DNA from: Ptiloglossa arizonensis
Lineage: Eukaryota; Arthropoda; Insecta; Hymenoptera; Colletidae
Direction of reading: 5' to 3'
Length of the DNA: 64,000 nucleotides
NCBI RefSeq assembly: GCF_051014685.1
Contig: NW_027479301.1
Span: forward strand, 62,001-126,000
A model generated the notes under the pieces. That model worked only from the letters and a program-made list of their open reading frames with translations. It was not told the origin of the DNA and did not search any database. This document shows positions 51,001 to 62,324 of this stretch, piece after piece. A program made the translations under genes and the position numbers. Positions within the stretch are counted from its first letter, which is position 1. Each line of letters starts with the position of its first letter.

Positions 51001-51835
51001 GACCTAACCCAAAAATTCCTGTTGCGTGTGAAAGTAGAAAATCGCCCGATTACAACGGTATGTGTATTTTTTCCCTAGCCCATTCTGGTTAAGCGTTTGG
51101 AGCAGCAGAATTGCGAAAAATTTGTTGTCTTCTCAACCATTTCTTAGCTTCGAAGTCCCATATCTCGCGAACGGATTGACCAAACCCAAAAATTCCTGCT
51201 GCGCCAGAAAGTAGAAACTCGCCCGATTACAACGGTATGTGTATTTTTTCCCTAGCCCATTCTGGTTAAGCGTTTGGAGCAGCAGAATTGCGAAAAATTT
51301 GTTGTCTTCTCAACCATTTCTTAGCTTCAAAGTCCCATATCTCGCGAACGGATTGACCTAACCGAAAAATTCCTGCTGCGTCTGAAAGTAGAAACTCGCC
51401 CGATTACAACGGTATGCGTATTTTTTCCCTAGGCCATTCTGGTTAAGCGTTTGGAGCAGCAGAATTTCGAAAAATGTTTTGCCTTCTCAACCATTTCTTG
51501 GCTTCAAACTCCCATATCTCGCGAACGGATTGACCTAACCCAAAAATTCCTATTGCATTTGAAAGTAGAAACTCGCCCGATTACAACGGTATGTGTATTT
51601 TTTCCCTAGGCCATTCTGGTTAAGCGTTTGGAGCAGCAGAATTGCGAAAAATTTTTTGCCTTCTCAACCATTTCTTGGCTTCAAACTCCCATATCTCGCG
51701 AACGGATTGAGCTAACCCAAAAATTCCTGTTGCGTGTGAAAGTAGAAACTCGCCCGATTACGACGGTATGTGTGTTTTTTCCCTAGCCCATTCCGGTTAA
51801 GCGTTTGGAGCAGCAGAATTGCGAAAAATTTGTTG
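27030..51835. repeat. Copy B of the 25.3-kb segmental duplication
   Basis: Direct-orientation second copy of 1722-26527. No difference was found in the sites compared, which include private single-monomer variants. By satellite standards this is a very recent event, or an assembly duplication. After 51835 the sequence goes on into a monomer with CAATGTTCC, whereas copy A switches at the equivalent base to the 502-bp linker. Copy B therefore keeps what looks like the ancestral right-hand junction. All nested features of copy A (7-mer, 13-mer and single-T indels) recur here at +25,308. Confidence 0.96.
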
Positions 51836-52570
51836 CCTTCTCAACCATTTCTTAGCTTCAATGTTCCATATCTCGCGAACGGATTGACCAAACCCAAAAA
51901 TTCCTGCTGCGCCAGAAAGTAGAAACTCGCCCGATTACAACGGTATGCGTATTTTTTCCCTAGGCCATTCTGGTTAAGCGTTTGGAGCAGCAGAATTGCG
52001 AAAAATGTTTTGCCTTCTCAACCATTTCTTGGCTTCAAACTCCCATATCTCGCGAACGGATTGAGCTAACCCAAAAATTCCTGTTGCGTGTGAAAGTAGA
52101 AACTCGCCCGATTACGACGGTATGTGTGTTTTTTCCCTAGCCCATTCCGGTTAAGCGTTTGGAGCAGCAGAATTGCGAAAAATTTATTGTCTTCTCAACC
52201 ATTTCTTAGCTTCAAAGTCCCATATCTCGCGAACGGATTGAGCAAACCCAAAAATTCCTGCTGCGCCAGAAAGTAGAAACTCGCCCGATACCAACGGTAC
52301 GCGTATTTTTTCCCTAGGCCATTCTGGTTAAGCGTTTGGAGCAGCAGAATTGCGAAAAATGATTTGCCTTCTCAACCATTTCTTGGCTTCAAACTCCCAC
52401 ATCTCGCGAACGGATTGACCTAACCCAAAAATTCCTGTTGCATCTGAAAGTAGAAACTCGCCCGATTACAACGGTATGTGTATTTTTTCCCTAGCCCATT
52501 CTGGTTAAGCGGTTGGAGCAGCAGAATTGCGAAAAATTTGTTGTCCTCTCAACCATTTCTTAGCTTCAAA

Positions 52571-52747
52571 GTCCCGTATCTCGCGAACTGATTGACCGAA
52601 CCCAAAAATTCCTGCTGCGTCTGAAAGTAGTAACTTGCCCGATTACAGCGGTATGCGTATTTTTTCCCTAGGCCATTCTGGTTAAGCGTTTGGAGCAGCA
52701 GAATTGCGAAAAATTGTATGGCTTCTCAACCATTTCTTGGCTTCAAA
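52571..52747. repeat. First copy of a perfect single-monomer tandem duplication
   Basis: This 177-bp segment is followed at once by what appears to be an identical copy at 52748-52924. Both carry GTCCCGTATC, GAACTGATTGACCG, CTGCTGCGTCTG, AGTAGTAACTTGCC, ATTACAGCGG, GTATGCGT and AATTGTATGGCTTC. Adjacent monomers elsewhere in the window normally differ at many sites. Identity of neighbours therefore marks a fresh one-monomer duplication. Confidence 0.93.
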
Positions 52748-52924
52748 GTCCCGTATCTCGCGAACTGATTGACCGAACCCAAAAATTCCTGCTGCGTCTG
52801 AAAGTAGTAACTTGCCCGATTACAGCGGTATGCGTATTTTTTCCCTAGGCCATTCTGGTTAAGCGTTTGGAGCAGCAGAATTGCGAAAAATTGTATGGCT
52901 TCTCAACCATTTCTTGGCTTCAAA
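52748..52924. repeat. Second copy of the single-monomer tandem duplication
   Basis: Identical repeat of 52571-52747 in the bases compared. After it the sequence leaves the subtype with CTCCCATATCTCACG at 52925. It is the shortest higher-order step seen in the window, one monomer. Confidence 0.93.
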
Positions 52925-54660
52925 CTCCCATATCTCACGAACGGATTGACCTAACCCAAAAATTCCTATTGCCTCTGAAAGTAGGAACTCGCCCGATTTC
53001 AACGGTATGTGTATTTTTTCCCTAGGCCATTCTGGTTAAGCGTTTGGAGCAGCAGAATTGCGAAAAATTTTTTGCCTTCTCAACCATTTCTTGGCTTCAA
53101 ACACCCATATCTCGCGAACGGATTGACCTAACTCAAAAATTCCTGTTGCGTGTGAAAGTAGAAAATCGCCCGATTACAACGGTATGTGTATTTCTTCCCT
53201 AGCCCATTCTGGTTAAGCGTTTGGAGCAGCAGAATTGCGAAAAATTTGTTGTCTTCTCAACCATTTCTTAGCTTCAAAGTCCCATATCTCGCGAACGGAT
53301 TGACCAAACCCAAAAATTCCTGCTGCGCCAGAAAGTAGAAACTCGCCCGATTACAACGCTATGTGTATTTTTTCCCTAGGCCATTCTGGTTAAGCGTTTG
53401 GATCAACAGAATTGCGAAAAATTGTATGCCTTCTCAACCATTTCTTGGCTTCAAATTCCCATATCTCGCGAACGGATTGACCTAACCCAAAAATTCCTGT
53501 TGCGTGTGAAAGTAGAAACTCGCCCGATTACAACGGTATGTGTATTTTTTCCCTAGCCCATTCTGGTTAAGCGTTTGGAGCAGCAGAATTGCGAAAAATT
53601 TGTTGTCTTCTCAACCATTTCTTAGCTTCGAAGTCCCATATCTCGCGAACGGATTGACCAAACCCAAAAATTCCTGCTGCGCCACAAAGTAGAAACTCGC
53701 CCGATTACAACGGTATGTGTATTTTTTCCCTAGCCCATTCTGGTTAAGCGTTTGGAGCAGCAGAATTGCGAAAAATTTGTTGTCTTCTCAACCATTTCTT
53801 AGCTTCAAAGTCCCATATCTCGCGAACGGATTGACCTAACCCAAAAATTCCTGCTGCGTCTGAAAGTAGAAACTCGCCCGATTACAACGGTATGTGTATT
53901 TTTTCCCTAGGCCATTCTGGTTAAGCGTTTGGAGCAGCAGAATTTCGAAAAATGTTTTGCCTTCTCAACCATTTCTTGGCTTCAAACTCCCATATCTCGC
54001 GAACGGATTGACCTAACCCAAAAATTCCTATTGCATCTGAAAGTAGAAACTCGCTCGATTACAACGGTATGTGTATTTTTTCCCTAGGCCATTCTGGTTA
54101 AGCGTTTGGAGCAGCAGAATTGCGAAAAATTTTTTGCCTTCTCAACCATTTCTTGGCTTCAAACTCCCATATCTCGCGAACGGATTGAGCTAACCCAAAA
54201 ATTCCTGTTGCGTGTGAAAGTAGAAACTCGCCCGATTACGACGGTATGTGTGTTTTTTCCCTAGCCCATTCCGGTTAAGCGTTTGGAGCAGCAGAATTGC
54301 GAAAAATTTGTTGCCTTCTCAACCATTTCTTAGCTTCAAAGTCCCATATCTCGCAAACGGATTGACCAAACCCAAAAATTCCTGCTGCGCCAGAAAGTAG
54401 AAACTCGCCCGATTACAACGGTATGCGTATTTTTTCCCTAGGCCATTCTGGTTAAGCGTTTGGAGCAGCAGAATTGCGAAAAATGTTTTGCCATCTCAAC
54501 AATTTCTTGGCTTCAAACTCCCATATCTCGCGAACGGATTGAGCTAACCCAAAAATTCCTGTTGCGTGTGAAAGTAGAAACTCGCCCGATTACGACGGTA
54601 TGTGTGTTTTTTCCCTAGCCCATTCCGGTTAAGCGTTTGGAGCAGCAGAATTGCGAAAAA

Positions 54661-55899
54661 TTTATTGTCTTCTCAACCATTTCTTAGCTTCAAAGTCCCA
54701 TATCTCGCGAACGGATTGAGCAAACCCAAAAATTCCTGCTGCGCCAGAAAGTAGAAACTCGCCCGATTACAACGGTATGCGTATTTTTTCCCTAGGCCAT
54801 TCTGGTTAAGCGTTTGGAGCAGCAGAATTGCGAAAAATGTTTTGCCTTCTCAACCATTTCTTGGCTTCAAGCTCCCATATCTCGCGAACGGATTGACCTA
54901 ACCCAAAAATTCCTGTTGCATCTGAAAGTAGAAACTCGCCCGATTACAACGGTATGTGTATTTTTTCCCTAGCCCATTCTGGTTAAGCGTTTGGAGCAGC
55001 AGAATTGCGAAAAATTTGTTGTCTTCTCAACCATTTCTTAGCTTCAAAGTCCCATATCTCGCGAACGGATTGACCTAACCCAAAAATTCCTGCTGCGTCT
55101 GAAAGTAGAAACTCGCCCGATTACAACGGTATGCGTATTTTTTCCCTAGGCCATTCTGGTTAAGCGTTTGGAGCAGCAGAATTTCGAAAAATGTTTTGCC
55201 TTCTCAACCATTTCTTGTCTTCAAACTCCCATATCTCGCGAACGGATTGACCTAACCCAAAAATTCCTATTGCATTTGAAAGTAGAAACTCGCCCGATTA
55301 CAACGGTATGTGTATTTTTTCCCTAGGCCATTCTGGTTAAGCGTTTGGAGCAGCAGAATTGCGAAAAATTTTTTGCCTTCTCAACCATTTCTTGGCTTCA
55401 AACTCCCATATCTCGCGAACGGATTGAGCTAACCCAAAAATTCCTGTTGCGTGTGAAAGCAGAAACTCGCCCGATTACGACGGTATGTGTGTTTTTTCCC
55501 TAGCCCATTCCGGTTAAGCGTTTGGAGCAGCAGAATTGCGAAAAATTTGTTGCCTTCTCAACCATTTCTTAGCTTCAAAGTCCCATATCTCGCGAACGGA
55601 TTGACCAAACCCAAAAATTCCTGCTGCGCCAGAAAGTAGAAACTCGCCCAATTACAACGGTATGCGTATTTTTTCCCTAGGCCATTCTGGTTAAGCGTTT
55701 GGAGCAGCAGAATTGCGAAAAATGTTTTGCCTTCACAACCATTTCTTGGCTTCAAACTCCCATATCTCGCGAACGGATTGAGCTAACCCAAAAATTCCTG
55801 TTCCGTGTGAAAGTAGAAACTCGCCCGATTACGACGGTATGTGTGTTTTTTCCCTAGCCCATTCCGGTTAAGCGTTTGGAGCAGCAGAATTGCGAAAAA
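54661..55899. repeat. 7-monomer HOR unit 1 of the right-hand phased block
   Basis: The unit is defined from AAATTTATTGTC at 54661 to the next at 55900, 1239 bp. Ordered variable blocks of its seven monomers are: GAGCAAACCC/CTGCGCCAG; AGCTCCCATATC/GTTGCATCTG; CAAAGTCCC/CTGCGTCTG with AATTTCG; CATTTGAAAG; GAGCTAACCC/GTTGCGTGTG with ATTACGACGG and CCATTCCGG; GACCAAACCC/CTGCGCCAG; and GAGCTAACCC/GTTCCGTGTG. Monomer 2 differs from the next unit. Confidence 0.88.
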
Positions 55900-57138
55900 T
55901 TTATTGTCTTCTCAACCATTTCTTAGCTTCAAAGTCCCATATCTCGCGAACGGATTGAGCAAACCCAAAAATTCCTGCTGCGCCAGAAAGTAGAAACTCG
56001 CCCGATTACAACGGTATGCGTATTTTTTCCCTAGGCCATTCTGGTTAAGCGTTTGGAGCAGCAGAATTGCGAAAAATGTTTTGCCTTCTCAACCATTTCT
56101 TGGCTTCAAACTCCCACATCTCGCGAACGGATTGACCAAACACAAAAATTCCTGCTGCGCCACAAAGTAGAAACTCGCCCGATTACAACGGTATGTGTAT
56201 TTTTTCCCTAGCCCATTCTGGTTAAGCGTTTGGAGCAGCAGAATTGCGAAAAATTTGTTGTCTTCTCAACCATTTCTTAGCTTCAAAGTCCCATATCTCG
56301 CGAACGGATTGACCTAACCCAAAAATTCCTGCTGCGTCTGAAAGTAGAAACTCGCCCGATTACAACGGTATGCGTATTTTTTCCCTAGGCCATTCTGGTT
56401 AAGCGTTTGGAGCAGCAGAATTTCGAAAAATGTTTTGCCTTCTCAACCATTTCTTGGCTTCAAACTCCCATATCTCGCGAACGGATTGACCTAACCCAAA
56501 AATTCCTATTGCATTTGAAAGTAGAAACTCGCCCGATTACAACGGTATGTGTATTTTTTCCCTAGGCCATTCTGGTTAAGCGTTTGGAGCAGCAGAATTG
56601 CGAAAAATTTTTTGCCTTCTCAACCATTTCTTGGCTTCAAACTCCCATATCTCGCGAACGGATTGAGCTAACCCAAAAATTCCTGTTGCGTGTGAAAGTA
56701 GAAACTCGCCCGATTACGACGGTATGTGTGTTTTTTCCCTAGCCCATTCCGGTTAAGCGTTTGGAGCAGCAGAATTGCGAAAAATTTGTTGCCTTCTCCA
56801 CCATTTCTTAGCTTCAATGTCCCATATCTCGCGAACGGATTGACCAAACCCAAAAATTCCTGCTGCGCCAGAAAGTAGAAACTCGCCCGATTACAACGGT
56901 ATGCGTATTTTTTCCCTAGGCCATTCTGGTTAAGCGTTTGGAGCAGCAGAATTGCGAAAAATGTTTTGCCTTCTCAACCATTTCTTGGCTTCAAACTCCC
57001 ATATCTCGCGAACGGATTGAGCTAACCCAAAAATTCCTGTTCCGTGTGAAAGTAGAAACTCGCCCGATTACGACGGTATGTGTGTTTTTTCCCTAGCCCA
57101 TTCCGGTTAAGCGTTTGGAGCAGCAGAATTGCGAAAAA
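55900..57138. repeat. 7-monomer HOR unit 2
   Basis: Same seven-monomer order as the preceding unit. Monomer 2 has CTCCCACATC and CTGCGCCACAAAG (about 56161), and monomer 6 has CAATGTCCC (about 56815). Monomer 2 also has a private ACCAAACACAAA. GTTCCGTGTG in monomer 7 is at about 57039, 1239 bp after its counterpart at about 55800. Confidence 0.9.
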
Positions 57139-58377
57139 TTTATTGTCTTCTCAACCATTTCTTAGCTTCAAAGTCCCATATCTCGCGAACGGATTGAGCA
57201 AACCCAAAAATTCCTGCTGCGCCAGAAAGTAGAAACTCGCCCGATTACATCGGTATGCGTATTTTTTCCCTAGGCCATTCTGGTTAAGCGTTTGGAGCAG
57301 CAGAATTGCGAAAAATGTTTTGCCTTCTCAACCATTTCTTGGCTTCAAACTCCCACATCTCGCGAACGGATTGACCAAACCCAAAAATTCCTGCTGCGCC
57401 ACAAAGTAGAAACTCGCCCGATTACAACGGTATGTGTATTTTTTCCCTAGCCCATTCTGGTTAAGCGTTTGGAGCAGCAGAATTGCGAAAAATTTGTTGT
57501 CTTCTCAACCATTTCTTAGCTTCAAAGTCCCATATCTCGCGAACGGATTGACCTAACCCAAAAATTCCTGCTGCGTCTGAAAGTAGAAACTCGCCCGATT
57601 ACAACGGTATGCGTATTTTTTCCCTAGGCCATTCTGGTTAAGCGTTTGGAGCAGCAGAATTTCGAAAAATGTTTTGCCTTCTCAACCATTTCTTGGCTTC
57701 AAACTCCCATATCTCGCGAACGGATTGACCTAACCCAAAAATTCCTATTGCATTTGAAAGTAGAAACTCGCCCGATTACAACGGTATGTGTATTTTTTCC
57801 CTAGGCCATTCTGGTTAAGCGTTTGGAGCAGCAGAATTGCGAAAAATTTTTTGCCTTCTCAACCATTTCTTGGCTTCAAACTCCCATATCTCGCGAACGG
57901 ATTGAGCTAACCCAAAAATTCCTGTTGCTTGTGAAAGTAGAAACTCGCCCGATTACGACGGTATGTGTGTTTTTTCCCTAGCCCATTCCGGTTAAGCGTT
58001 TGGAGCAGCAGAATTGCGAAAAATTTGTTGCCTTCTCAACCATTTCTTAGCTTCAATGTCCCATATCTCGCGAACGGATTGACCAAACCCAAAAATTCCT
58101 GCTGCGCCAGAAAGTAGAAACTCGCCCGATTACAACGGTATGCGTATTTTTTCCCTAGGCCATTCTGGTTAAGCGTTTGGAGCAGCAGAATTGCGAAAAA
58201 TGTTTTGCCTTCTCAACCATTTCTTGGCTTCAAACTCCCATATCTCGCGAACGGATTGAGCTAACCCAAAAATTCCTGTTGCGTGTGAAAGTAGAAACTC
58301 GCCCGATTACGACGGTATGTGTGTTTTTTCCCTAGCCCATTCCGGTTAAGCGTTTGGAGCAGCAGAATTGCGAAAAA
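57139..58377. repeat. 7-monomer HOR unit 3
   Basis: Third in-register unit, with CTCCCACATC and CTGCGCCACAAAG (57400), CATTTGAAAG, GTTGCTTGTG (a private variant of monomer 5) and CAATGTCCC (about 58053). The last monomer has GTTGCGTGTG instead of GTTCCGTGTG. Units 1 to 3 share monomer order throughout, so this is a local, fairly homogeneous HOR. Confidence 0.9.
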
Positions 58378-59616
58378 TTTATTGTCTTCTCAACCATTTC
58401 TTAGCTTCAAAGTCCCATATCTCGCGAACGGATTGAGCAAACCCAAAAATTCCTGCTGCGCCATAAAGTAGAAACTCGCCCGATTACAACGGTATGCGTA
58501 TTTTTTCCCTAGGCCATTCTGGTTAAGCGTTTGGAGCAGCAGAATTGCGAAAAATGTTTTGCCTTCTCAACCATTTCTTGGCTTCAAACTCCCACATCTC
58601 GCGAACGGATTGACCTAACCCAAAAATTCCTGTTGCGTGTGAAAGTAGAAACTCGCCCGATTACAACGGTATGTGTATTTTTTCCCTAGGCCATTCTGGT
58701 TAAGCGTTTGGAGCAGCAGAATTTCGAAAAATGTTTTGCCTTCTCAACCATTTCTTGGCTTCAAACTCCCATATCTCGCGAACGGATTGACCTAACCCAA
58801 AAATTCCTATTGCATCTGAAAGTAGAAACTCGCCCGATTACAACGGTATGTGTATTTTTTCCCTAGGCCATTCTGGTTAAGCGTTTGGAGCAGCAGAATT
58901 GCGAAAAATTTTTTGCCTTCTCAACCATTTCTTGGCTTCAAACTCCCATATCTCGCGAACGGATTGAGCTAACCCAAAAATTCCTGTTGCGTGTGAAAGT
59001 AGAAACTCGCCCGATTACGACGGTATGTGTGTTTTTTCCCTAGCCCATTCCGGTTAAGCGTTTGGAGCAGCAGAATTGCGAAAAATTTGTTGCCTTCTCA
59101 ACCATTTCTTAGCTTCGAAGTCCCATATCTCGCAAACGGATTGACCAAACCCAAAAATTCCTGCTGCGACAGAAAGTAGAAACTCGCCCGATTACAACGG
59201 TATGCGTATTTTTTCCCTAGGCCATTCTGGTTAAGCATTTGGAGCAGCAGAATTTCGAAAAATGTTTTGCCTTCTCAACCATTTCTTGGCTTCAAACTCC
59301 CATATCTCGCGAACGGATTGAGCAAACCCAAAAATTCCTGCTGCGCCAGAAAGTAGAAACTCGCCCGATTACAACGGTATGCGTATTTTTTCCCTAGGCC
59401 ATTCTGGTTAAGCGTTTGAAGCAGCAGAATTGCGAAAAATGTTTTGCCTTCTCAACCATTTCTTGGCTTCAAACTCCCACATCTCGCGAACGGATTGACC
59501 TAACCCAAAAATTCCTGTTGCATCTGAAAGTAGAAACTCGCCCGATTACAACGGTATGTGTGTTTTTTCCCTAGCCCATTCCGGTTAAGCGTTTGGAGCA
59601 GCAAAATTGCGAAAAA
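58378..59616. repeat. 7-monomer HOR unit 4, rearranged inside
   Basis: The unit keeps the 1239-bp spacing between AAATTTATTGTC markers (58378 and 59617), but the middle monomers are reordered. It carries CTGCGCCATAAAG (58461) and CTCCCACATC, then a GTTGCGTGTG monomer ending in AATTTCG, an ATTGCATCTG monomer in place of CATTTG, and a CTTCGAAGTCC/CTCGCAAACGG/CTGCGACAG monomer. CTGCGCCATAAAG returns at 59700, exactly 1239 bp on. Equal length with altered content suggests an exchange or conversion that kept monomer register. Confidence 0.8.
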
Positions 59617-60023
59617 TTTATTGTCTTCTCAACCATTTCTTAGCTTCAAAGTCCCATATCTCGCGAACGGATTGAGCAAACCCAAAAATTCCTGCTGCGC
59701 CATAAAGTAGAAACTCGCCCGATTACAACGGTATGCGTATTTTTTCCCTAGGCCATTCTGGTTAAGCGTTTGGAGCAGCAGAATTGCGAAAAATGTTTTG
59801 CCTTCTCAACCATTTCTTGGCTTCAAACTCCCACATCTCGCGAACGGATTGACCTAACCCAAAAATTCCTGTTGCATCTGAAAGTAGAAACTCGCCCGAT
59901 TACAACGGTATGTGTATTTTTTCCCTAGCCCATTCTGGTTAAGCGGTTGGAGCAGCAGAATTGCGAAAAATTTGTTGTCCTCTCAACCATTTCTTAGCTT
60001 CAAAGTCCCGTATCTCGCGAACG

Positions 60024-61699
60024 GATTGACCGAACCCAAAAATTCCTGCTGCGTCTGAAAGTAGTAACTTGCCCGATTACAGCGGTATGCGTATTTTTTC
60101 CCTAGGCCATTCTGGTTAAGCGTTTGGATCAACAAAATTGCGAAAAATTGTATGCCTTCTCAACCATTTCTTGGCTTCAAATTCCCATATCTCGCGAACG
60201 GATTGACCTAACCCAAAAATTCCTGTTGCGTGTGAAAGTAGAAACTCGCCCGATTACAACGGTATGTGTATTTTTTCCCTAGCCCATTCTGGTTAAGCGT
60301 TTGGAGCAGCAGAATTGCGAAAAATTTGTTGTCTTCTCAACCATTTCTTAGCTTCGAAGTCCCATATCTCGCGAACGGATTGACCAAACCCAAAAATTCC
60401 TGCTGCGCCACAAAGTAGAAACTCGCCCGATTACAACGGTATGTGTATTTTTTCCCTAGCCCATTCTGGTTAAGCGTTTGGAGCAGCAGAATTGCGAAAA
60501 ATTTGTTGTCTTCTCAACCATTTCTTAGCTTCAAAGTCCCATATCTCGCGAACGGATTGACCTAACCCAAAAATTCCTGCTGCGTCTGAAAGTAGAAACT
60601 CGCCCGATTACAACGGTATGCGTATTTTTTCCCTAGGCCATTCTGGTTAAGCGTTTGGAGCAGCAGAATTTCGAAAAATGTTTTGCCTTCTCAACCATTT
60701 CTTGGCTTCAAACTCCCATATCTCGCGAACGGATTGACCTAACCCAAAAATTCCTATTGCATCTGAAAGTAGAAACTCGCCCGATTACAACGGTATGTGT
60801 ATTTTTTCCCTAGGCCATTCTGGTTAAGCGTTTGGAGCAGCAGAATTGCGAAAAATTTTTTGCCTTCTCAACCATTTCTTGGCTTCAAACTCCCATATCT
60901 CGCGAACGGATTGAGCTAACCCAAAAATTCCTGTTGCGTGTGAAAGTAGAAACTCGCCCGATTACGACGGTATGTGTGTTTTTTCCCTAGCCCATTCCGG
61001 TTAAGCGTTTGGAGCAGCAGAATTGCGAAAAATTTGTTGCCTTCTCAACCATTTCTTAGCTTCAAAGTCCCATATCTCGCAAACGGATTGACCAAACCCA
61101 AAAATTCCTGCTGCGCCAGAAAGTAGAAACTCGCCCGATTACAACGGTATGCGTATTTTTTCCCTAGGCCATTCTGGTTAAGCGTTTGGAGCAGCAGAAT
61201 TTCGAAAAATGTTTTGCCTTCTCAACCATTTCTTGGCTTCAAACTCCCATATCTCGCGAACGGATTGACCAAACCCAAAAATTCCTGCTGCGCCAGAAAG
61301 TAGAAACTCGCCCGATTACAACGGTATGCGTATTTTTTCCCTAGGCCATTCTGGTTAAGCGTTTGAAGCAGCAGAATTGCGAAAAATGTTTTGCCTTCTC
61401 AACCATTTCTTGGCTTCAAACTCCCATATCTCGCGAACGGATTGAGCTAACCCAAAAATTCCTGTTCCGTGTGAAAGTAGAAACTCGCCCGATTACGACG
61501 GTATGTGTGTTTTTTCCCTAGCCCATTCCGGTTAAGCGTTTGGAGCAGCAGAATTGCGAAAAATTTATTGTCTTCTCAACCATTTCTTAGCTTCAAAGTC
61601 CCATATCTCGCGAACGGATTGAGCAAACCCAAAAACTCCTGCTGCGCCAGAAAGTAGAAACTCGCCCGATTACAACGGTATGCGTATTTTTTCCCTAGG
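60024..61699. repeat. First copy of a 13-monomer, 2301-bp duplication at the right end
   Basis: The segment matches 62325-64000 at +2301 bp (13 monomers, no indel). It starts after a G/T difference at 60023/62324. Shared ordered markers are GGATCAACAAAATTG (60126 and 62427), CTGCGCCACAAAG (60411 and 62712), AATTTCG monomers, CTCGCAAACGG (about 61077 and 63378), GTTTGAAGCAG and GTTCCGTGTG (61465 and 63766). Noticed differences are a T/C in the T tract near 60098/62399 and C at 61636 against T at 63937. Confidence 0.93.
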
Positions 61700-62324
61700 C
61701 CATTCTGGTTAAGCGTTTGGAGCAGCAGAATTGCGAAAAATGTTTTGCCTTCTCAACCATTTCTTGGCTTCAAACTCCCACATCTCGCGAACGGATTGAC
61801 CTAACCCAAAAATTCCTGTTGCATCTGAAAGTAGAAACTCGCCCGATTACAACGGTATGTGTATTTTTTCCCTAGCCCATTCTGGTTAAGCGGTTGGAGC
61901 AGCAGAATTGCGAAAAATTTGTTGTCCTCTCAACCATTTCTTAGCTTCAAAGTCCCGTATCTCGCGAACTGATTGACCGAACCCAAAAATTCCTGCTGCG
62001 TCTGAAAGTAGTAACTTGCCCGATTACAGCGGTATGCGTATTTTTTCCCTAGGCCATTCTGGTTAAGCGTTTGGAGCAGCAGAATTGCGAAAAATTGTAT
62101 GGCTTCTCAACCATTTCTTGGCTTCAAACTCCCATATCTCACGAACGGATTGACCTAACCCAAAAATTCCTATTGCATCTGAAAGTAGAAACTCGCCCGA
62201 TTACAACGGTATGTGTATTTTTTCCCTAGGCCATTCTGGTTAAGCGTTTGGATCAACAGAATTGCGAAAAATTGTATGCCTGCTCAACCATTTCTTGGCT
62301 TCAAATTCCCGTATCTCGCGAACT

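Larger units (their letters stand above)
51836..54660. repeat. Array immediately right of copy B, mixed subtypes
   Basis: About 16 monomers following the end of the giant duplication. They mix the GAGCTAACCC/GTTGCGTGTG/GATTACGACGG/CCATTCCGG subtype, the CTGCGCCAG subtype, the GTCCCG/AACTGATT subtype and the GGATCAACAG variant (about 53399). A monomer with AAATTTATTGTC at 52183 is the first in-phase marker of the 7-monomer register that continues to 59617. It lies exactly 14 monomers (2478 bp) before the next one at 54661. CTCACGAACGG near 52933 is a CpG-to-CpA change. Confidence 0.82.
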
